A DNA stretch of 64,000 bases from Geosiphon pyriformis. Taxonomy: Eukaryota; Glomeromycota; Glomeromycetes; Archaeosporales; Geosiphonaceae. The stretch covers positions 369,947-433,946 of the forward strand of contig JAAOMT010000445.1 in NCBI GenBank assembly GCA_016748015.1. The letters are read 5' to 3'. A program made the translations under genes and the position numbers. Below the pieces are notes generated by a model that was not told the origin of the DNA, made no database searches, and saw only the letters and a program-made list of their open reading frames with translations. This document shows positions 44,040 to 55,399 of the stretch, in pieces (positions within the stretch are counted from its first letter, which is position 1; the number at the start of each line of letters is the position of its first letter).

Positions 44040-44700
44040 ATGTTCTGAACTTTTTTAACTTTAGCTGGGTCAGGGAAGATTCCATTTTTTATAATAAGAT
44101 GACCAAAAAACTAGGTGGATTGGCATTCAAAAAAAGATTTGATTGGGTTGATTTTAAGGCCAGCATTTCTGAGCAGATCAAAAACTTTTTGCAAGTGTTC
44201 AAGATGTTTATTCTAGGTTTTTGAGTAAACCATTATGTTATCTAAGTAGACCAGAACTAAAGTTTTTTTTTACTGATTCAAACACTTTGTCCATTAGGCA
44301 TTGAAAGATAGGAAGGGCATTGGTAAGACCAAAAGACATGACTGTGAATTTATAAGTGCCATAATTGGTAATAAAAGCAGTTTTCTTTCTGCTTTCTGGA
44401 TTCATTTTTACTTGCCAGAATCTAGCAGTTAAGTCAATAGTTGAGAAGAAAGCAGCACTATTAAATTTGTCTAATATTGCATCAATTTTAGAGAGTAGGT
44501 ATATGTCTCTTATAGTGATGGCATTTAGTTGGCAATAGTTAACACAGAAGCATAAGGTTCTATCTTTTTTGGATATCAGTACAACTGGGAAAGCCCATTT
44601 ATTCTTGGTTTCTTGTATGAATCCAAGATTTTTCATCTGGTTTATCTCTTTCTTGATAAATTCATCATTGTATTAATTGGATTAATAAGACTTCAAATAG
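44040..44700 (-). pseudogene. reverse transcriptase of element C
   Basis: The frame 44636-44238 covers fingers and palm: FPVVLISKKDRTLCFCVNYCQLN, DLTARFWQVKM (the usual Gly-Tyr-Trp region altered) and VMSFGLTNALPIFQCLM. The catalytic box reads YLDN (44237-44248, minus), one frame away from the preceding open part because of an indel in a T run near 44255-44265. The thumb follows near 44200-44040. A single-base slippage and the lost second Asp make it inactive. Confidence 0.85.
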
Positions 44701-44956
44701 ATGAAATGAGTTTCTTTTATGGTGATGGTATGTTGTATTACATGGGTTTGTCCAGAGACATTACTTTTTTTTGAAATAACTAGGTTATTTCTAGCCAACA
44801 GATTTTCAATGTCCACTTTTTTTCCTTTAAAGGAAGATTTTCTTTGTTCTACAACTAATAATTAGATTTCAGGTAGTTTACTCTCAAAGAACTTCTGTAT
44901 TTCTTTTAGTTTTTCTCTGGGTATCAAACTAATTGGTTTCCAATCTTTGTAATAGA

Positions 44957-46036
44957 TCAGGCAGGACTTGTATTCATCACTAGAAGAATACAAAAGTTTA
45001 TTGCACCAGTATCTGGCACAAAGGCCATGCTACCAATAACTGTATTTGGTTTTTTTGTCAGGCTTTCTATCAAAAGTTCTTCTGAGAATATCATAGTGGG
45101 CCAGCAGATCAGCTTGCCATTTACCATGATTTCTTCTTTGTCAGCTTTAATATTGTTTAGTGGCTTGCTATTACTGGTGAAGATAGTATAGACAAATTCA
45201 GCAGTTTCTTTTTGTTCTTCTTGATTTTTTTCTTTATCACTTTCATTATCATTTGATTTATCTGATTGTTCTTCTTTTTGGTTCTGTTTGGATACTGGAG
45301 AGGTTGTCCAATAGTGGCACTTAATCACAATAAGTTTCTTATCACATCTGATGGTTAGTTCACAAAGTTCATAATTAAGCAAGACTTTTGCTTTCTTGAG
45401 CCATTTATTGCCAACTATTATGGTGTATTTTTTTGCTTCAGATACTTCCATGTCAATTTCAATGCTAATGTTATTGATTCAGACAAGAATAGCTTTGGCT
45501 ATATTCAGACTTTTTTTTATGTTATCATGTATTTTAGTCATTGGTTTTGTGGATAGTTTATCAATTTTTCTGCGAATTGCTTCTAAAAAGTGTTTGGCAA
45601 TAACACTAACAGATAATCTACTGTTCAAGATCAGATCAATGAAGTAACCAGCCACTTGGGCTTTACAAATGAAAGGGGTAACATTGCTGTTATTAGCAAA
45701 TCCAGCTTGGCATAGGTGTTTGTTAGTTTTTGGTGTCTTTTTCTTAGGAATCAAAGATTTGCAAAGGTTTTTTCTGAATTGGAAATAGGTCATTAACTGG
45801 CCAAAAGTAATGTGAGCAGATGTTTCCATGAGATTTTTGACAACAGAATAAAGACCAGATTTTTGTACTATTTCTGGAGATTCTAACTTTGAAGAATTTT
45901 TGAAAACTTTGGCCTTTGGTGGCTTATTGTTATCAGCAGTTGATATAAAGACTTTCTTTAGATCTATAACGAAATCAATCTTGGTTTTCTTCTTCTTTCT
46001 TGTTAATTCAGAAATGTTAATTGCTAATTCATCCAT
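44957..46036 (-). pseudogene. aspartic protease region of element C
   Basis: Two minus-strand frames (46036-45479 and 45451-44957) form one protein-like region. The first has a Lys-rich N-terminal part and the protease start with the catalytic triad as Asn-Ser-Arg (45617-45625). The second continues with YTIIVGNKWLKKAKVLLNYE (about 45430-45370), the usual Gly-Asn-Asp-Trp-Leu landmark of Ty3 proteases. An acidic Lys/Glu/Asn/Ser stretch (about 45300-45200) and a segment leading to RT follow. No CxxC cluster and no dUTPase motifs are visible before RT. Confidence 0.78.
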
Positions 46037-46149
46037 GTTATGGTTATTATCAGTTAAATTAAAAGCATAAAAGGGGTTTTTTTCTGGTTGGCTTGCACTC
46101 TTACCCTTTGGAGATGTGCCTACCAGTTTAAAGACTAATAAATAGTGGC

Positions 46150-47640
46150 TTTAACTAAGGAATTCTTTCCAAAAAAATTGATGTTGGCATGATTGGGTCT
46201 TTGGTTGAAAACATTGTTGTTTTAATTGTTATTGTTTCTAAGAACTGGAGGAGGTAAAGGAGGATTGTTGCAATTTTTGGAGAAATGTCTAGTTAATCCA
46301 CAGTGATAACATACAAATAGGCCACAATTTTGTTGTCTTTGATAAGGGGGTTGCTGGAGTTAATTAAAACAGGGTTCAAATCTAAGTCTTTGGAGTTGTT
46401 GATTCTCTTTGACTGCTTGGGCTAAGGGTTTCAGTAACTGGACAAGATTAGCTGTGAGTCTATCTATTAACTGTTCATTTGGATCTTAAGTTTGAGCAGC
46501 AAAAGAGATAGCAGCCATTTGGGGAGCAGGAGCAAAAACTGAAAGTGTGGATTCCAAGTGCATCCTTTGGTTGTCTTCAATTTATTGGGCAAGTTCAATG
46601 GCCATGTCCATTGTGAGATTGTTTTTTAGGACCAGAAGAGGCCAAAAAGCATAGGACAGGTCTGTTCTCAATTTTTTTGTAAAGAAATAAATCTTTTGTT
46701 TTTCTGTTCAGTTTTTTCCAGAGTTTACTTTTTTAATTAACTTCCTGATGGCTTTGGCATATTCAATTACCACTTCACCAGGACTTTGGGTTCTTTTTTC
46801 TAGTTCCATGTGCTATTTAGATATCAAGATAGAAGTTCTAAATTTCATTTCAAACTGGATAGTAAAAGAGGTGTTACCTTCTTTAGCATTTGCTGGTGCC
46901 CATTTAATAATTCTTTGCTAAGTATTGGCATTGGTTTCTTGTGAGAACCAAGTAGCAGAAGAGCTTTGAAAGTAGCCACCAACAATTTAAAACTTATATT
47001 CATTATCATATTGGTTGGTCATGATCACTCTTTCAAAGTCATCTAACTATTCAATTAGATTTTGTGCATCATCTCTAAACAAAAGTAATAGAGTATTGTT
47101 TCTTCTTCCCAAAGCAGTTTGTATGCCTTGGAGGGCAATCAAAATGTTCTGTTTTATAGGATCATTAGCCATTGGTTTAGAAGTTACTGTTGAGTAGAAT
47201 GATCTAATTTACTTGAAAAGAGATTAAAAACAAGAGCAGTTTGGTAGCTTTCTTCTTCTGTTTTAAAAGGAGTTTTAGTTAATTGATGGGCAGTAATCCA
47301 AGTATGAATTTGATGATTCAGATATTCGAAATCAGAGGACTGTTGTTCAAAGGTTGTGGAATATAAAAGCTAATTGATACTGTTGTTTTTTTCTTCAAAG
47401 TTGTTTTTAAAATAAGCTTGATCAAAGTAATAAGTTGTATAAGCTGTGTAGGTTTCAGCTAAATGCTCATTTAGAAACCAGTTCTAAAAGTTTTAAAATT
47501 GTCTGCTGGATTGTTCTTTAATGGGAAAGCAAATCAAGCAGAAGATCAAAAAATCGAGTTCAATAAAATCTAAATTGTTTTTGTTATGTGCTTCAAAGTA
47601 TTTTTCTGATTGTTATGGCAGATATAAATAATTACCCATA
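46150..47640 (-). pseudogene. Gag of element C
   Basis: Minus-strand text holds a Gag core (HMELEKRTQSPGEVVIEYAK near 46810-46750, then LIKKV, then DLSYAFWPLL near 46660) and a CCHC zinc knuckle with all four ligands intact at 46270-46311 (C-x2-C-x4-H-x4-C). A Gln-rich stretch lies before the knuckle (QQLQRLRF, about 46410). Stops are TAA, TAG and TGA at Gln and Trp positions. The N-terminal portion up to the primer-binding site is read only in pieces. Confidence 0.72.
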
Positions 47641-47668
47641 TAATAAAAAACAAAGTGGATTTTGACAA

Positions 47669-47685
47669 CCTTACAAAAAGCACTA
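47669..47685 (-). other. primer-binding site of element C (decayed)
   Basis: Reading on the minus strand, TAGTGCTTTTTGTAAGG starts a few bases after the LTR end. It equals the family A and B sites except that TGG has become TAG. Confidence 0.55.
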
Positions 47686-47691
47686 CTTTTA

Positions 47692-48441
47692 TGTTACAGA
47701 TTGAAGTAACAAGTTAATAAATAGCAAGAGAAAACAGTATTGTAGAGTGATGAAAGGAATCAAAGAGGTTTCAACTTTAATAAGTGAATTGAATAAGTAT
47801 GGATTTAATGTGCAAGATCAGTCTCATAAAATATCTTAGTTACTATATTTTTCAAAGATAACTGAAAAATCTAAAGGTAGAGGAATAGTCTGTACTGTCA
47901 ACAAATAATTACACTTGGTATAATTCTATGCCTCATGTCAGCACTCTTAGAATTTAATATTAAGTATTAAATATGCTCTACAGTCACATTTTATTCAATA
48001 ATCTTTAAATACTACACTTATATATTTCAGAAAAGGGTAAAAAAATACCAACAAGTAATCTTTTATTCCAAGATATTTAGATACTTGAAAGTAGGAAAAA
48101 GAAAATTAGCAATAAAAGAATGATTGAGATGAAAGTTGTTATTTTATTTATTTTCTTTCTTTTAATTCTTACATTGATTCTTACATGCTTTTCTACAGTT
48201 AAGAGATTTATTGCTTATATAGCTATTAAAAGTGGTCAATAATCAAGTCAATGACTAGGTTAATAATCAAGTCAATAATCAAATCAATGATTAGGTCATT
48301 AATCAAGTCAATGATTAGATCAATGATCAGGTCAATAGTCAGGTCAATGATTACTTTCTAAAAATAGAGTGGCTAATTTATATAAAATTAGTGGCTAATA
48401 TATGTGAGAATTAATAAAAAGTATAAGTTTCAATCATAACA
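47692..48441 (-). repeat. 5' LTR of element C
   Basis: Same sequence as 40706-41407 with scattered transitions. Left end TGTTAC (47692), right end ATAACA (48441). Its 12-base array at about 48236-48355 has ten units compared with seven in the other LTR of the same element. Confidence 0.9.
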
Positions 48442-48445
48442 ATAT

Positions 48446-48735
48446 TCATTTAATAAGCTATCTTTAAGTTTTTTTATCCTTGTTCTTGGGTTTTTTATTA
48501 GACTATTCTTGACATTAAATACTTAGTACTTAATCTTTTTAATTAATTAGTAAATAACAAAGAAATAAAACAAAAAAAAACAAAAAAAAATAACAAATTA
48601 GTATTTTGTCAATAGCTATAATCAAAAACTATTGATTTAGTATGATTAAATATCAGATTTTATTAACATAGAATATTGATAATAGGAAAAGTGATTAATA
48701 TTTTTAATTAAATAACAATAATATGAATTAGATAA
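48446..48735 (-). repeat. LTR-A (minus), segment 2 of the split solo LTR
   Basis: Continues the LTR-A cut at 40705. AATACTTAGTACTTAATC, GTCAATAGCTATAATCAAAAACTATTG (the second LTR hairpin) and TTAACATAGAATATTGATAAT (first hairpin, decayed) are recognisable. LTR-D inserted at 48736. Confidence 0.78.
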
Positions 48736-49551
48736 TGTTATGGGAGTGTTTTTTTGGTATATTTTAATTGTTGATATCCTGTTTTAATTACAATCAGTCT
48801 CTCATAAGTTTCTCTATTTTATGTGTTAAATATTAGTGATAATGTACTGAAGATTTTTTTTTGATGTTGTGATGTAAGTCTTCTCTTTAATTCTAGTTGT
48901 CTTTGTATGTTGTGTATTCTTTTCCAAAGGCTAATCTGAAATCTACCCACTGTCTGGAGTTTTCTCTGAGGCTATTCTTGCAATTGCCTGATGTGTTTCT
49001 CTAATCTAGAAACACAGAATGTTAATGGTCTTTTTGCAATTTTTCTAAGTATATAATAAAGCTTTTTCAATTTAATTAGTAATCATGTGAATAATTTTGA
49101 TCAAATATTATTCTTCCAAAGAGTTCAAAGATGGAATAATAGTTTCATTTGCTAGAGAAGATATGTGAATTCTATTGTTAATTTCGTAATTGTGATGTTC
49201 ATTCAATTTATTATTTTTATTAATTCTTTTTGAATAAGATTTTATTTAGATATTTGTTGCTTTGAGTTGAAGCTGTTTTTTTCTTCATTATTAAAAACTA
49301 TTGTATATATATATAATTATTGTTTTACAAAATAATGTCTTGTAATATTCTATTTCTGTTATTTCTAAATAGTGTTTGCTGCTATTGTGAAATAGTGCTT
49401 GCTGCTTTTGCATGATAGTGCTTACTACTATTGTAAAATAGTGCTTGCTGTTATTTGTAAATCATTTCTTTTTATAAATTGTTGCTGTGCTATTTTATGA
49501 TTGGCTAATTTATATTATTTATAATTCTTATTAAATTCTTGAACTGTAACA
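48736..49551 (-). mobile_element. solo LTR of family D in LTR-A
   Basis: 816 bases, TGTTATGGGAG at the left and GTAACA at the right, with 4-base duplications ATAA at 48732-48735 and 49552-49555. It holds four tandem copies of a ~24-base unit (about 49368-49465) and a TATATATATA run near 49304. It matches the gapped copy at 13657-14351. Minus orientation is inferred from the repeat-TATA order. Confidence 0.87.
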
Positions 49552-49555
49552 ATAA

Positions 49556-49889
49556 TAATTAAATATTTTATTAATATTAATGTAATTTTACTTTAAGTTA
49601 TAAAAAACTATTTTTTAAAGAAAAAATAGGAATAAGTAGTTATTTTTAGCTCTTTTTTTGTCTGTATCAAATATTTTTTCTACTTTTAACATTTTTGCTA
49701 TATATACATAATTTGTATTATATAAGATTCTTTAAAATTTTTCAATTTTTTTAACAAAAATTTTGGAATTTTGGAATTTTGGAATCCTGTAATTTCTCAA
49801 GAAAAATTCTGGAATTCTTCTTTTTATTATGTCTATTTCTGATTGGCTATTTTATCTACTATTATAATTTTTACTTTCTATAAGTAACA
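49556..49889 (-). repeat. LTR-A (minus), segment 3 of the split solo LTR
   Basis: The U3 end of LTR-A in reverse complement. AATTTTGGAATTTTGGAATCC-type repeats (49755-49830) lie next to TATATATAC (near 49702), and it ends GTAACA at 49884-49889. Together the three segments add up to about 830 bases, one LTR-A. Flanks ATAA (40496-40499) and GTGG (49890-49893) do not match unless three G-to-A changes are assumed. Confidence 0.78.
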
Positions 49890-50465
49890 GTGGCTGAATG
49901 TTCTTTATTATTATTTTTAGTATTGCATATTTTCTTTTTTGGAATATTAAATATTGGTATTTATACAGTTTTATGCAAAAATTTTGTTTTTAGAAATTAG
50001 ATAAATAAGATAGTTATATTTTTTAGTGATAGAAAAAGAGCTGTTTTAATGATGATTGATTTTGCTTAATGTTTGATTAAAAAACATTAGAGTGAGTTAT
50101 GGTTATTTAGAGTGAAATTCAAAGTAGATATAGAAAAAAATAGTCTAGTTAATAACATAAGAGTGGTTTTTGCTCTTTCTAATTATGTGTCTGATTGTTT
50201 GTTAATAAGTATTATTTGTCTTTTTAATATTAAGAAGTTATTTACTGTGAGTTTTGGTTTGTAAAAAACTTGTTTATTTTTTTTAGATATTTGTAATAGT
50301 ATAAAAATATATATAGATATATAGTATAGTCTTAATTGGTCTAAGTAACTGATTATATATAGTAAGAATATAAATTGTATTTGATTAAATTCACTTAGTT
50401 TGTTTCTGTATATTAAATAGTAATTGGGCCATATTTGTAAAATAATAATAATAATAATAATAAAT
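49890..50465 (+). pseudogene. LINE (L5) piece 4: ORF2 C-terminus, 3' UTR, TAA tail
   Basis: Text homologous to the last ~120 codons of the ORF at 19679-20464 resumes (CKNFVFRN at about 49976, LWLFRVKFKVDIEKN near 50100, TCLFFLDICNSIKIYI near 50267-50315). The LINE 3' UTR follows (AGTCTTAATTGGTCTAAGTAACTG near 50325) with a (TAA)n tail at 50443-50465. This closes the LINE begun at about 24471; the four pieces sum to about 5.8 kb. Confidence 0.75.
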
Positions 50466-50635
50466 TAGTAGTCTTATAAAAATTTCTCAAATTAGACAAT
50501 ATATAAATATATTATTGCAAAAATAATTAATAAAATTAATATATAAATTAATAAAATTAAAATAATAACAAAAAATATCAATATTAAAAAATTTAAAATT
50601 AATAATAAATTTATATTAACTAAGATAATTAATAG
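50466..50635. other. AT-rich spacer
   Basis: Between the LINE tail and copy A5; A/T-rich, nothing recognisable. It ends with the ATAG duplication (50632-50635). Confidence 0.6.
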
Positions 50636-51464
50636 TATTACTTATAGAATATAGGAAGTATATTAGCATATAAATTAGCCAATTAAAAGTAACCATAGTA
50701 AATGTAGAATTTTAGGATTCTTCTCAAAGGAATTGCAAGATTCCAGGAATTTCAGGATTCTCATATAAGGAATTGCAGGATTCCAGGAATTTCAAGATTC
50801 CTGGTGTAAAGAATTAAAGAATTGAGGAATCTCAATTATGTATATATAGCAGTAGCATTAGAAGTAGAAAAGACAGACCTCTCAGTTTAGATTTAATTTA
50901 AACACCCTTTTATTCACAACTATTAATAAATAATTATTCACTATTATAATCTACTCTTCACTATCAATACTTCATGTTGATAGCAATTAATACTTAACTA
51001 TACTAGAACAATAGCTCTTGATCATGACTATTGACAGGATACTAATATTCATTGTCTTGGCTTATTTTTTTATTTTTTTTTATTTTTTTATTTTTATTTT
51101 GCTTTGTTATTTTGTTGTTGACCAAATTAATTAAAAAGAGTAAAAACACTGAGTTATTGACATCAAGAATAAGCCTGGTAAAAAACTCCAAAGGAAAAAT
51201 ATAGTATTGAAAATTTCAGGATAGCTTACCAGAAGGACATCTTTGCCAGATTACTGGCCATTATGCTAAGAAAAAAATTTGATGAAATTGTAATTCTAGG
51301 AGGCTATTGAGAAGACAACAAGTGAATCTCTGTCCATTATACAAAGAACTTCATTAAAACATTCAGATTACAGAAATCTTTGGAAACCAATATTTTTACA
51401 TCAATTGAATACCAAGTTATAGATTTGTTATTTGCTTTGAAATCCCAAATAATTATCAGTAACA
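50636..51464 (+). repeat. 5' LTR of copy A5
   Basis: TATTAC start (TGTTAC decayed), GTAACA end. Repeats of GGAATTTCAGGATTC-type words at about 50715-50810 precede TATATATA near 50843. The two LTR hairpins are at about 50958-51036. A TGG primer-binding site starts at 51467. Confidence 0.92.
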
Positions 51465-51466
51465 TT

Positions 51467-51483
51467 TGGTGCTTCTTGTGAAG
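51467..51483 (+). other. primer-binding site of copy A5
   Basis: TGGTGCTTCTTGTGAAG, two bases after the LTR, matching the site of copy A1 at 13 of 17 positions. Confidence 0.72.
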
Positions 51484-51526
51484 TATAATCCTACAAAGAA
51501 CCAGCATCAACAACAATTATCCAAAA

Positions 51527-53840
51527 GTGACAGAATCAGAAATCATAGGAGCAAACCATTTAGGATTTGCCAAATTTTTGTTTCAACAGTACAGCCAACA
51601 ATTAGGATTAAACAATAACCATTTCTTAGCAGAATCAGCCTTTAACTTTTATGTCAATAATAAAATTACAGACTGCTTAGAAGGAACAGTTAACATTGAA
51701 TTTGCAAGAAAAAATTTCTATACAGAATTGTTTTAACATACCAGCTTACCAAGAAACTACAGTTTCACACCAATTATTAGGGAGATCAATTAAACTATTG
51801 AAAAGTACACTCAACAACAATTCCCCATACCTATGTAAACAAAGGCAAAAGAAGATTGCAAACACCAGCAGTAACATCCAAAAAGATACAACTACCCACT
51901 TGGAAGAAAACCAGAGTTGAATTACCAACCAATCCATCATACTATTATATGTCAGAAAGTGCCATCAATATTTCCTCAGCAGATGTATTCACATCAAACA
52001 CAACATCAACTTTTGAATGATTCCTATTTTAAAGTAAACAAAAAAGAGCAGAATTATTAAGACCATATGGCAAATATTTTGAAAGATTTAAATCACAATT
52101 ACCAACATCATCAGAATTTTGATCATTACTACATCAACCAGATTTCAGAACTGCAAGTTTATGGAAAGTAACAGAATCAGAAGAAGAAGAAAAAGAAGAA
52201 AGTAAGGATTAGGAATTTACTTACCAAAACCTGATTCTAGAAAATCCAGAAGTTGAAACTTCAAACATTCAAATCCAGCCAACTCAAAACAATCCAAACT
52301 CCAAAACAATTAATCAGCAAAACTTATTTTCAGTAATCATTATTGATCAGCCACTAATTAAACCAATTATTGAACTGATTCAACAGCAGCCACTTTAGCA
52401 ACCTATTCAATAATCACTTCAACAACCACAACAACCACTTCAACAGCTGCAACAACAACTTCAACTACCATCACCACAACAATAACAACAAATAGCATAT
52501 GCACCAATCACAAAGCTGGAAAAGTTTTCAGGCAAAGAAGATGACGCCCAAGCATGGATCAATGATGTTGCCAAAGCCATTACTATTAATAACTGAGATA
52601 ATGCCAGGACAATACAAGTCATCCCATATTTTCTTAAGGATACTGTCAACTCATGGTATCATAGCTTAGCACAGAAACCCCAAAACTTTGATGCATTCAA
52701 ATTAGAATTTCTAAGATACTTCAATGATAATAACAGCATCAACTGTCTGATTAGTGCTTTTACTACTATAAAGCAAGAGGACACAGAAGCCATCACTATT
52801 TACTTAAGACACTTCCATAAAAATCTGCACCAAATTTAGGCAATTCAAGCCAATTATTTCACAGTGCCACAAATTTTAAATCAATTCATCAGAGGCCTGC
52901 ACAGTAGCATTCTTCAATATATATATCTATTGCATCCAGCAGGCCTTCAAGCCACCATTACAAATGCCAGAGATTTTGAAGCCACTGAATTAGAAGCCAA
53001 CCACATCCAAGCAGTAAATCTAGTAATAAACAGATTATCTGACTTGGACTCCAAATAGAAGCAATTCAGTAAATCAATTAATCAGAAATTAGAGAAATAC
53101 TTAGTTAACAACAATCAAGCCATCTATTAATCTCTACAATAATACAACAATCAGAGAAACAGAAATTGTTCCCAAAATTAACCACATCTATTATTGTCGA
53201 CCAATCAACAGTGGCAACAAAAAATGCATGCTTGTCATTATTGTGGTAAACAAAGACATTTGCAATTTGACTGTTGAAAAAAAATAAGCAACCAATGATC
53301 AGAAAATCAATATCAAAACCCTAATTACTGGTTTTAAACTCCAAGTTACCAACCAAACTCAGAATTATATCAACCAAATTACCTACTTATAATGCAGCAA
53401 CAAATCTATCAACCACCAATTTATTAGCCCCCAGTACCTGCAGTTTATCAACTGCAGCCCCAATCTATTTATCAGTCGCAGTCTCAAATAATATATCAAT
53501 TACAACCAATTCCAACACTACCATCAAACTCAGCTCCAATAACATCAGGAAATCCCAGATCAAGGGTTACCCAAAACTGGAGATTGTCAATAGTTGTCTA
53601 CCAACTGATCCCCAGTTCCTCCAACCAATTATCAGAATTATGACAGCAGAATTTGGAAACTGGATACACCCAAAACCCAAATTCTTAACACTGCTTAAGT
53701 CTCCTGATTATCTCAGAAGACACCTCATCCAACAATCAAAAAACCAACCAAAACAAATCACTTACTAGCAATATACCTCCAGCCACCATAACCAATGACA
53801 AATTGCTAGCAGCAATCTTCTTATTTGAAGTTGAGGAACC
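51527..53840 (+). pseudogene. Gag of copy A5
   Basis: The same protein as in A1. N-terminal region (GTG at 51527, frame broken near 51735), TGA at 52018-52020 at the position equivalent to the A1 stop, and a Gln-rich linker (52380-52490). Then the core starts near 52501 (ITKLEKF, WINDVAKAI) and continues in one frame through 52864-53058. The CCHC knuckle at 53233-53274 keeps all four ligands, though a TGA follows the last Cys. A Gln/Pro/Tyr-rich tail leads to the protease, which is interrupted by LTR-B at 53843. Confidence 0.8.
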
Positions 53841-53842
53841 AT

Positions 53843-54816
53843 TGTTACTGGAGATTTTTGGTCTCTTTTTTTGAATGTTGTTACTGTTGATTTGTTGTGA
53901 ATTCATGTTTCAAGAAGTAGTTGAACCTCCAATAACTAAATTTATCTTCAAATTATCTTCTATAATTTGAACTGCTGGGCTTATAAGTGAAATGACCAAT
54001 TTCTTGCCAGTTATTTTATGTAGTTATGTTGTAGTAAACATCAACTCTTTCCCAGGAATTGCTCATCTGGAAGCTCACTAAAAATGTGTAATTACTTTGC
54101 TGTGAAAGTTAACTCTTCTACAGAAATCTCGTCTGTAGGCCATCCTAATGATTGTAATAAGAAAAGAAAAGAAAAATAAAAAAAATGTAAAAGAAATAGG
54201 ATTTTATCAAGGGAAACGTTTTCTATTCAGGCCTGAAGTCACTAACAGTTTATTGAAATTGGTAGCTAATCAATTTCAAAACATTAGTGGGGTTTTGGGA
54301 ATTTCCAAGTGCAATAATTAAGGAAGTTGATTTTTAAATTATTTGATTTTTATTTCGTTTTTGTGAGAATGATTCTAATTCACAAGTTTCAAGTAAGATA
54401 TCTAAAGGTAAGGATACATTTTCTTGAAGAGAGAAGCTCTTCTTTTATATAATTTGTTGTAGTACTAGTCTATAAACTTGAACTATTTTCTTTACTATGG
54501 TTTTGACAAACTAAAAATACTTTTTGGTGAACTTATAAGTTATTTTTACAAACTATTGAATATTTCGGTGAACTATTAATTATTTCAGTGAATTTCTACA
54601 AATTTCAAACTCTTGAATATTAAATGGTTTAGGGTATTGTGTAATTTGATTATCTTAATTTTTATAGTACAAATCAGGTTATTAATTAATTGATAATATT
54701 TGATAATTTGATTAAATAATAAGTGATAATTTGAATGATAATATATGCTAATTTAATGGTAGAAATTATAAGAATAATATTATGTTAATTAATATTTCAA
54801 GTTTTGGTTGGTAACA
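53843..54816 (-). mobile_element. solo LTR of family B, minus strand, in copy A5
   Basis: Reverse complement of the element B LTR: TGTTACTGGAGATTTTTGGTCTC at the left, GGTAACA at the right. Repeats of a TTCGGTGAACTATTAA-type unit (about 54525-54600) sit next to the TTATATAATT box (minus, about 54452). The flanking four bases are CCAT and CTGT, which differ by two transitions, so a decayed 4-base duplication is likely. The A5 reading frame joins up if one copy of the duplication is removed. This copy is less decayed than those of element B. Confidence 0.88.
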
Positions 54817-55330
54817 CTGTCACAAACATTATTGTTTAGTGAAGCTGTGCTCGAGGAGAAACCTATTACTGCTATGTACACTGATGTTAAAGTTGATAGC
54901 CATTCTATTAAACTGATCCTAAACAGTAGATTAACTGGTAGCATTATTATGTGACAACTTATGAATCAATTAGGTTACCAAGTTGATTAAACTGCCAGTG
55001 CATGAATTATCACTACTAATGGAATGACCAAAACTCTAATCAGTGAGATTGATGACTTCCCTATAGAAGTAAACAGTATCATCATGCCAATCAAGGTATT
55101 AGTCATAAAAGCCACTTAATACTAAGCACTTATTGATAATGATTGGCTATCCAAAACCAACACAATGCTTGATTGGAACATGCAGAAGCTTCAATTTAGC
55201 CAGAATGGTCAACACATATGCATACCAGCCACATGTGACTATTTTAAAACCACTAACACACCAGTACCACTTATCGAGTTTGAGGAAGAAGAGAAGAAAC
55301 CTACCTGAAAAGCCTATCAAGTATCATGAG
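54817..55330 (+). pseudogene. aspartic protease of copy A5
   Basis: Resumes after LTR-B with MYTDVKVD (about 54875). The catalytic triad at 54922-54930 is Asn-Ser-Arg instead of Asp-Ser-Gly. The NDWLSKTN landmark is at about 55138-55160, and the acidic FEEEEKK at about 55280. Stops TGA, TAA and TAG at Trp, Gln and Arg positions. Confidence 0.8.
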
Positions 55331-55399
55331 CTGAAAATGACCACAATAAATTATCACTGATACTCTTCTGGGATAACAATAGAAAAAGAAAACAAAAAG

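Larger units (their letters stand above)
40706..48441 (-). mobile_element. Ty3/gypsy element C, complete with both LTRs, minus strand
   Basis: Two LTRs (40706-41407 and 47692-48441) flank, reading on the minus strand, Gag, protease, RT, RNase H and integrase. A 4-base duplication ATAT at 40702-40705 and 48442-48445 shows a clean insertion into LTR-A. Pol frames are longer than in element B, so this copy is younger. No dUTPase or CxxC module was found between protease and RT, unlike families A and B. Length 7736 bases. Confidence 0.92.

Noticed and set aside
44957-45451. dUTPase or CxxC module in element C
   Set aside because: The region reads as protease continuation, an acidic stretch and a pre-RT linker; none of the five dUTPase motifs or paired cysteines is visible.
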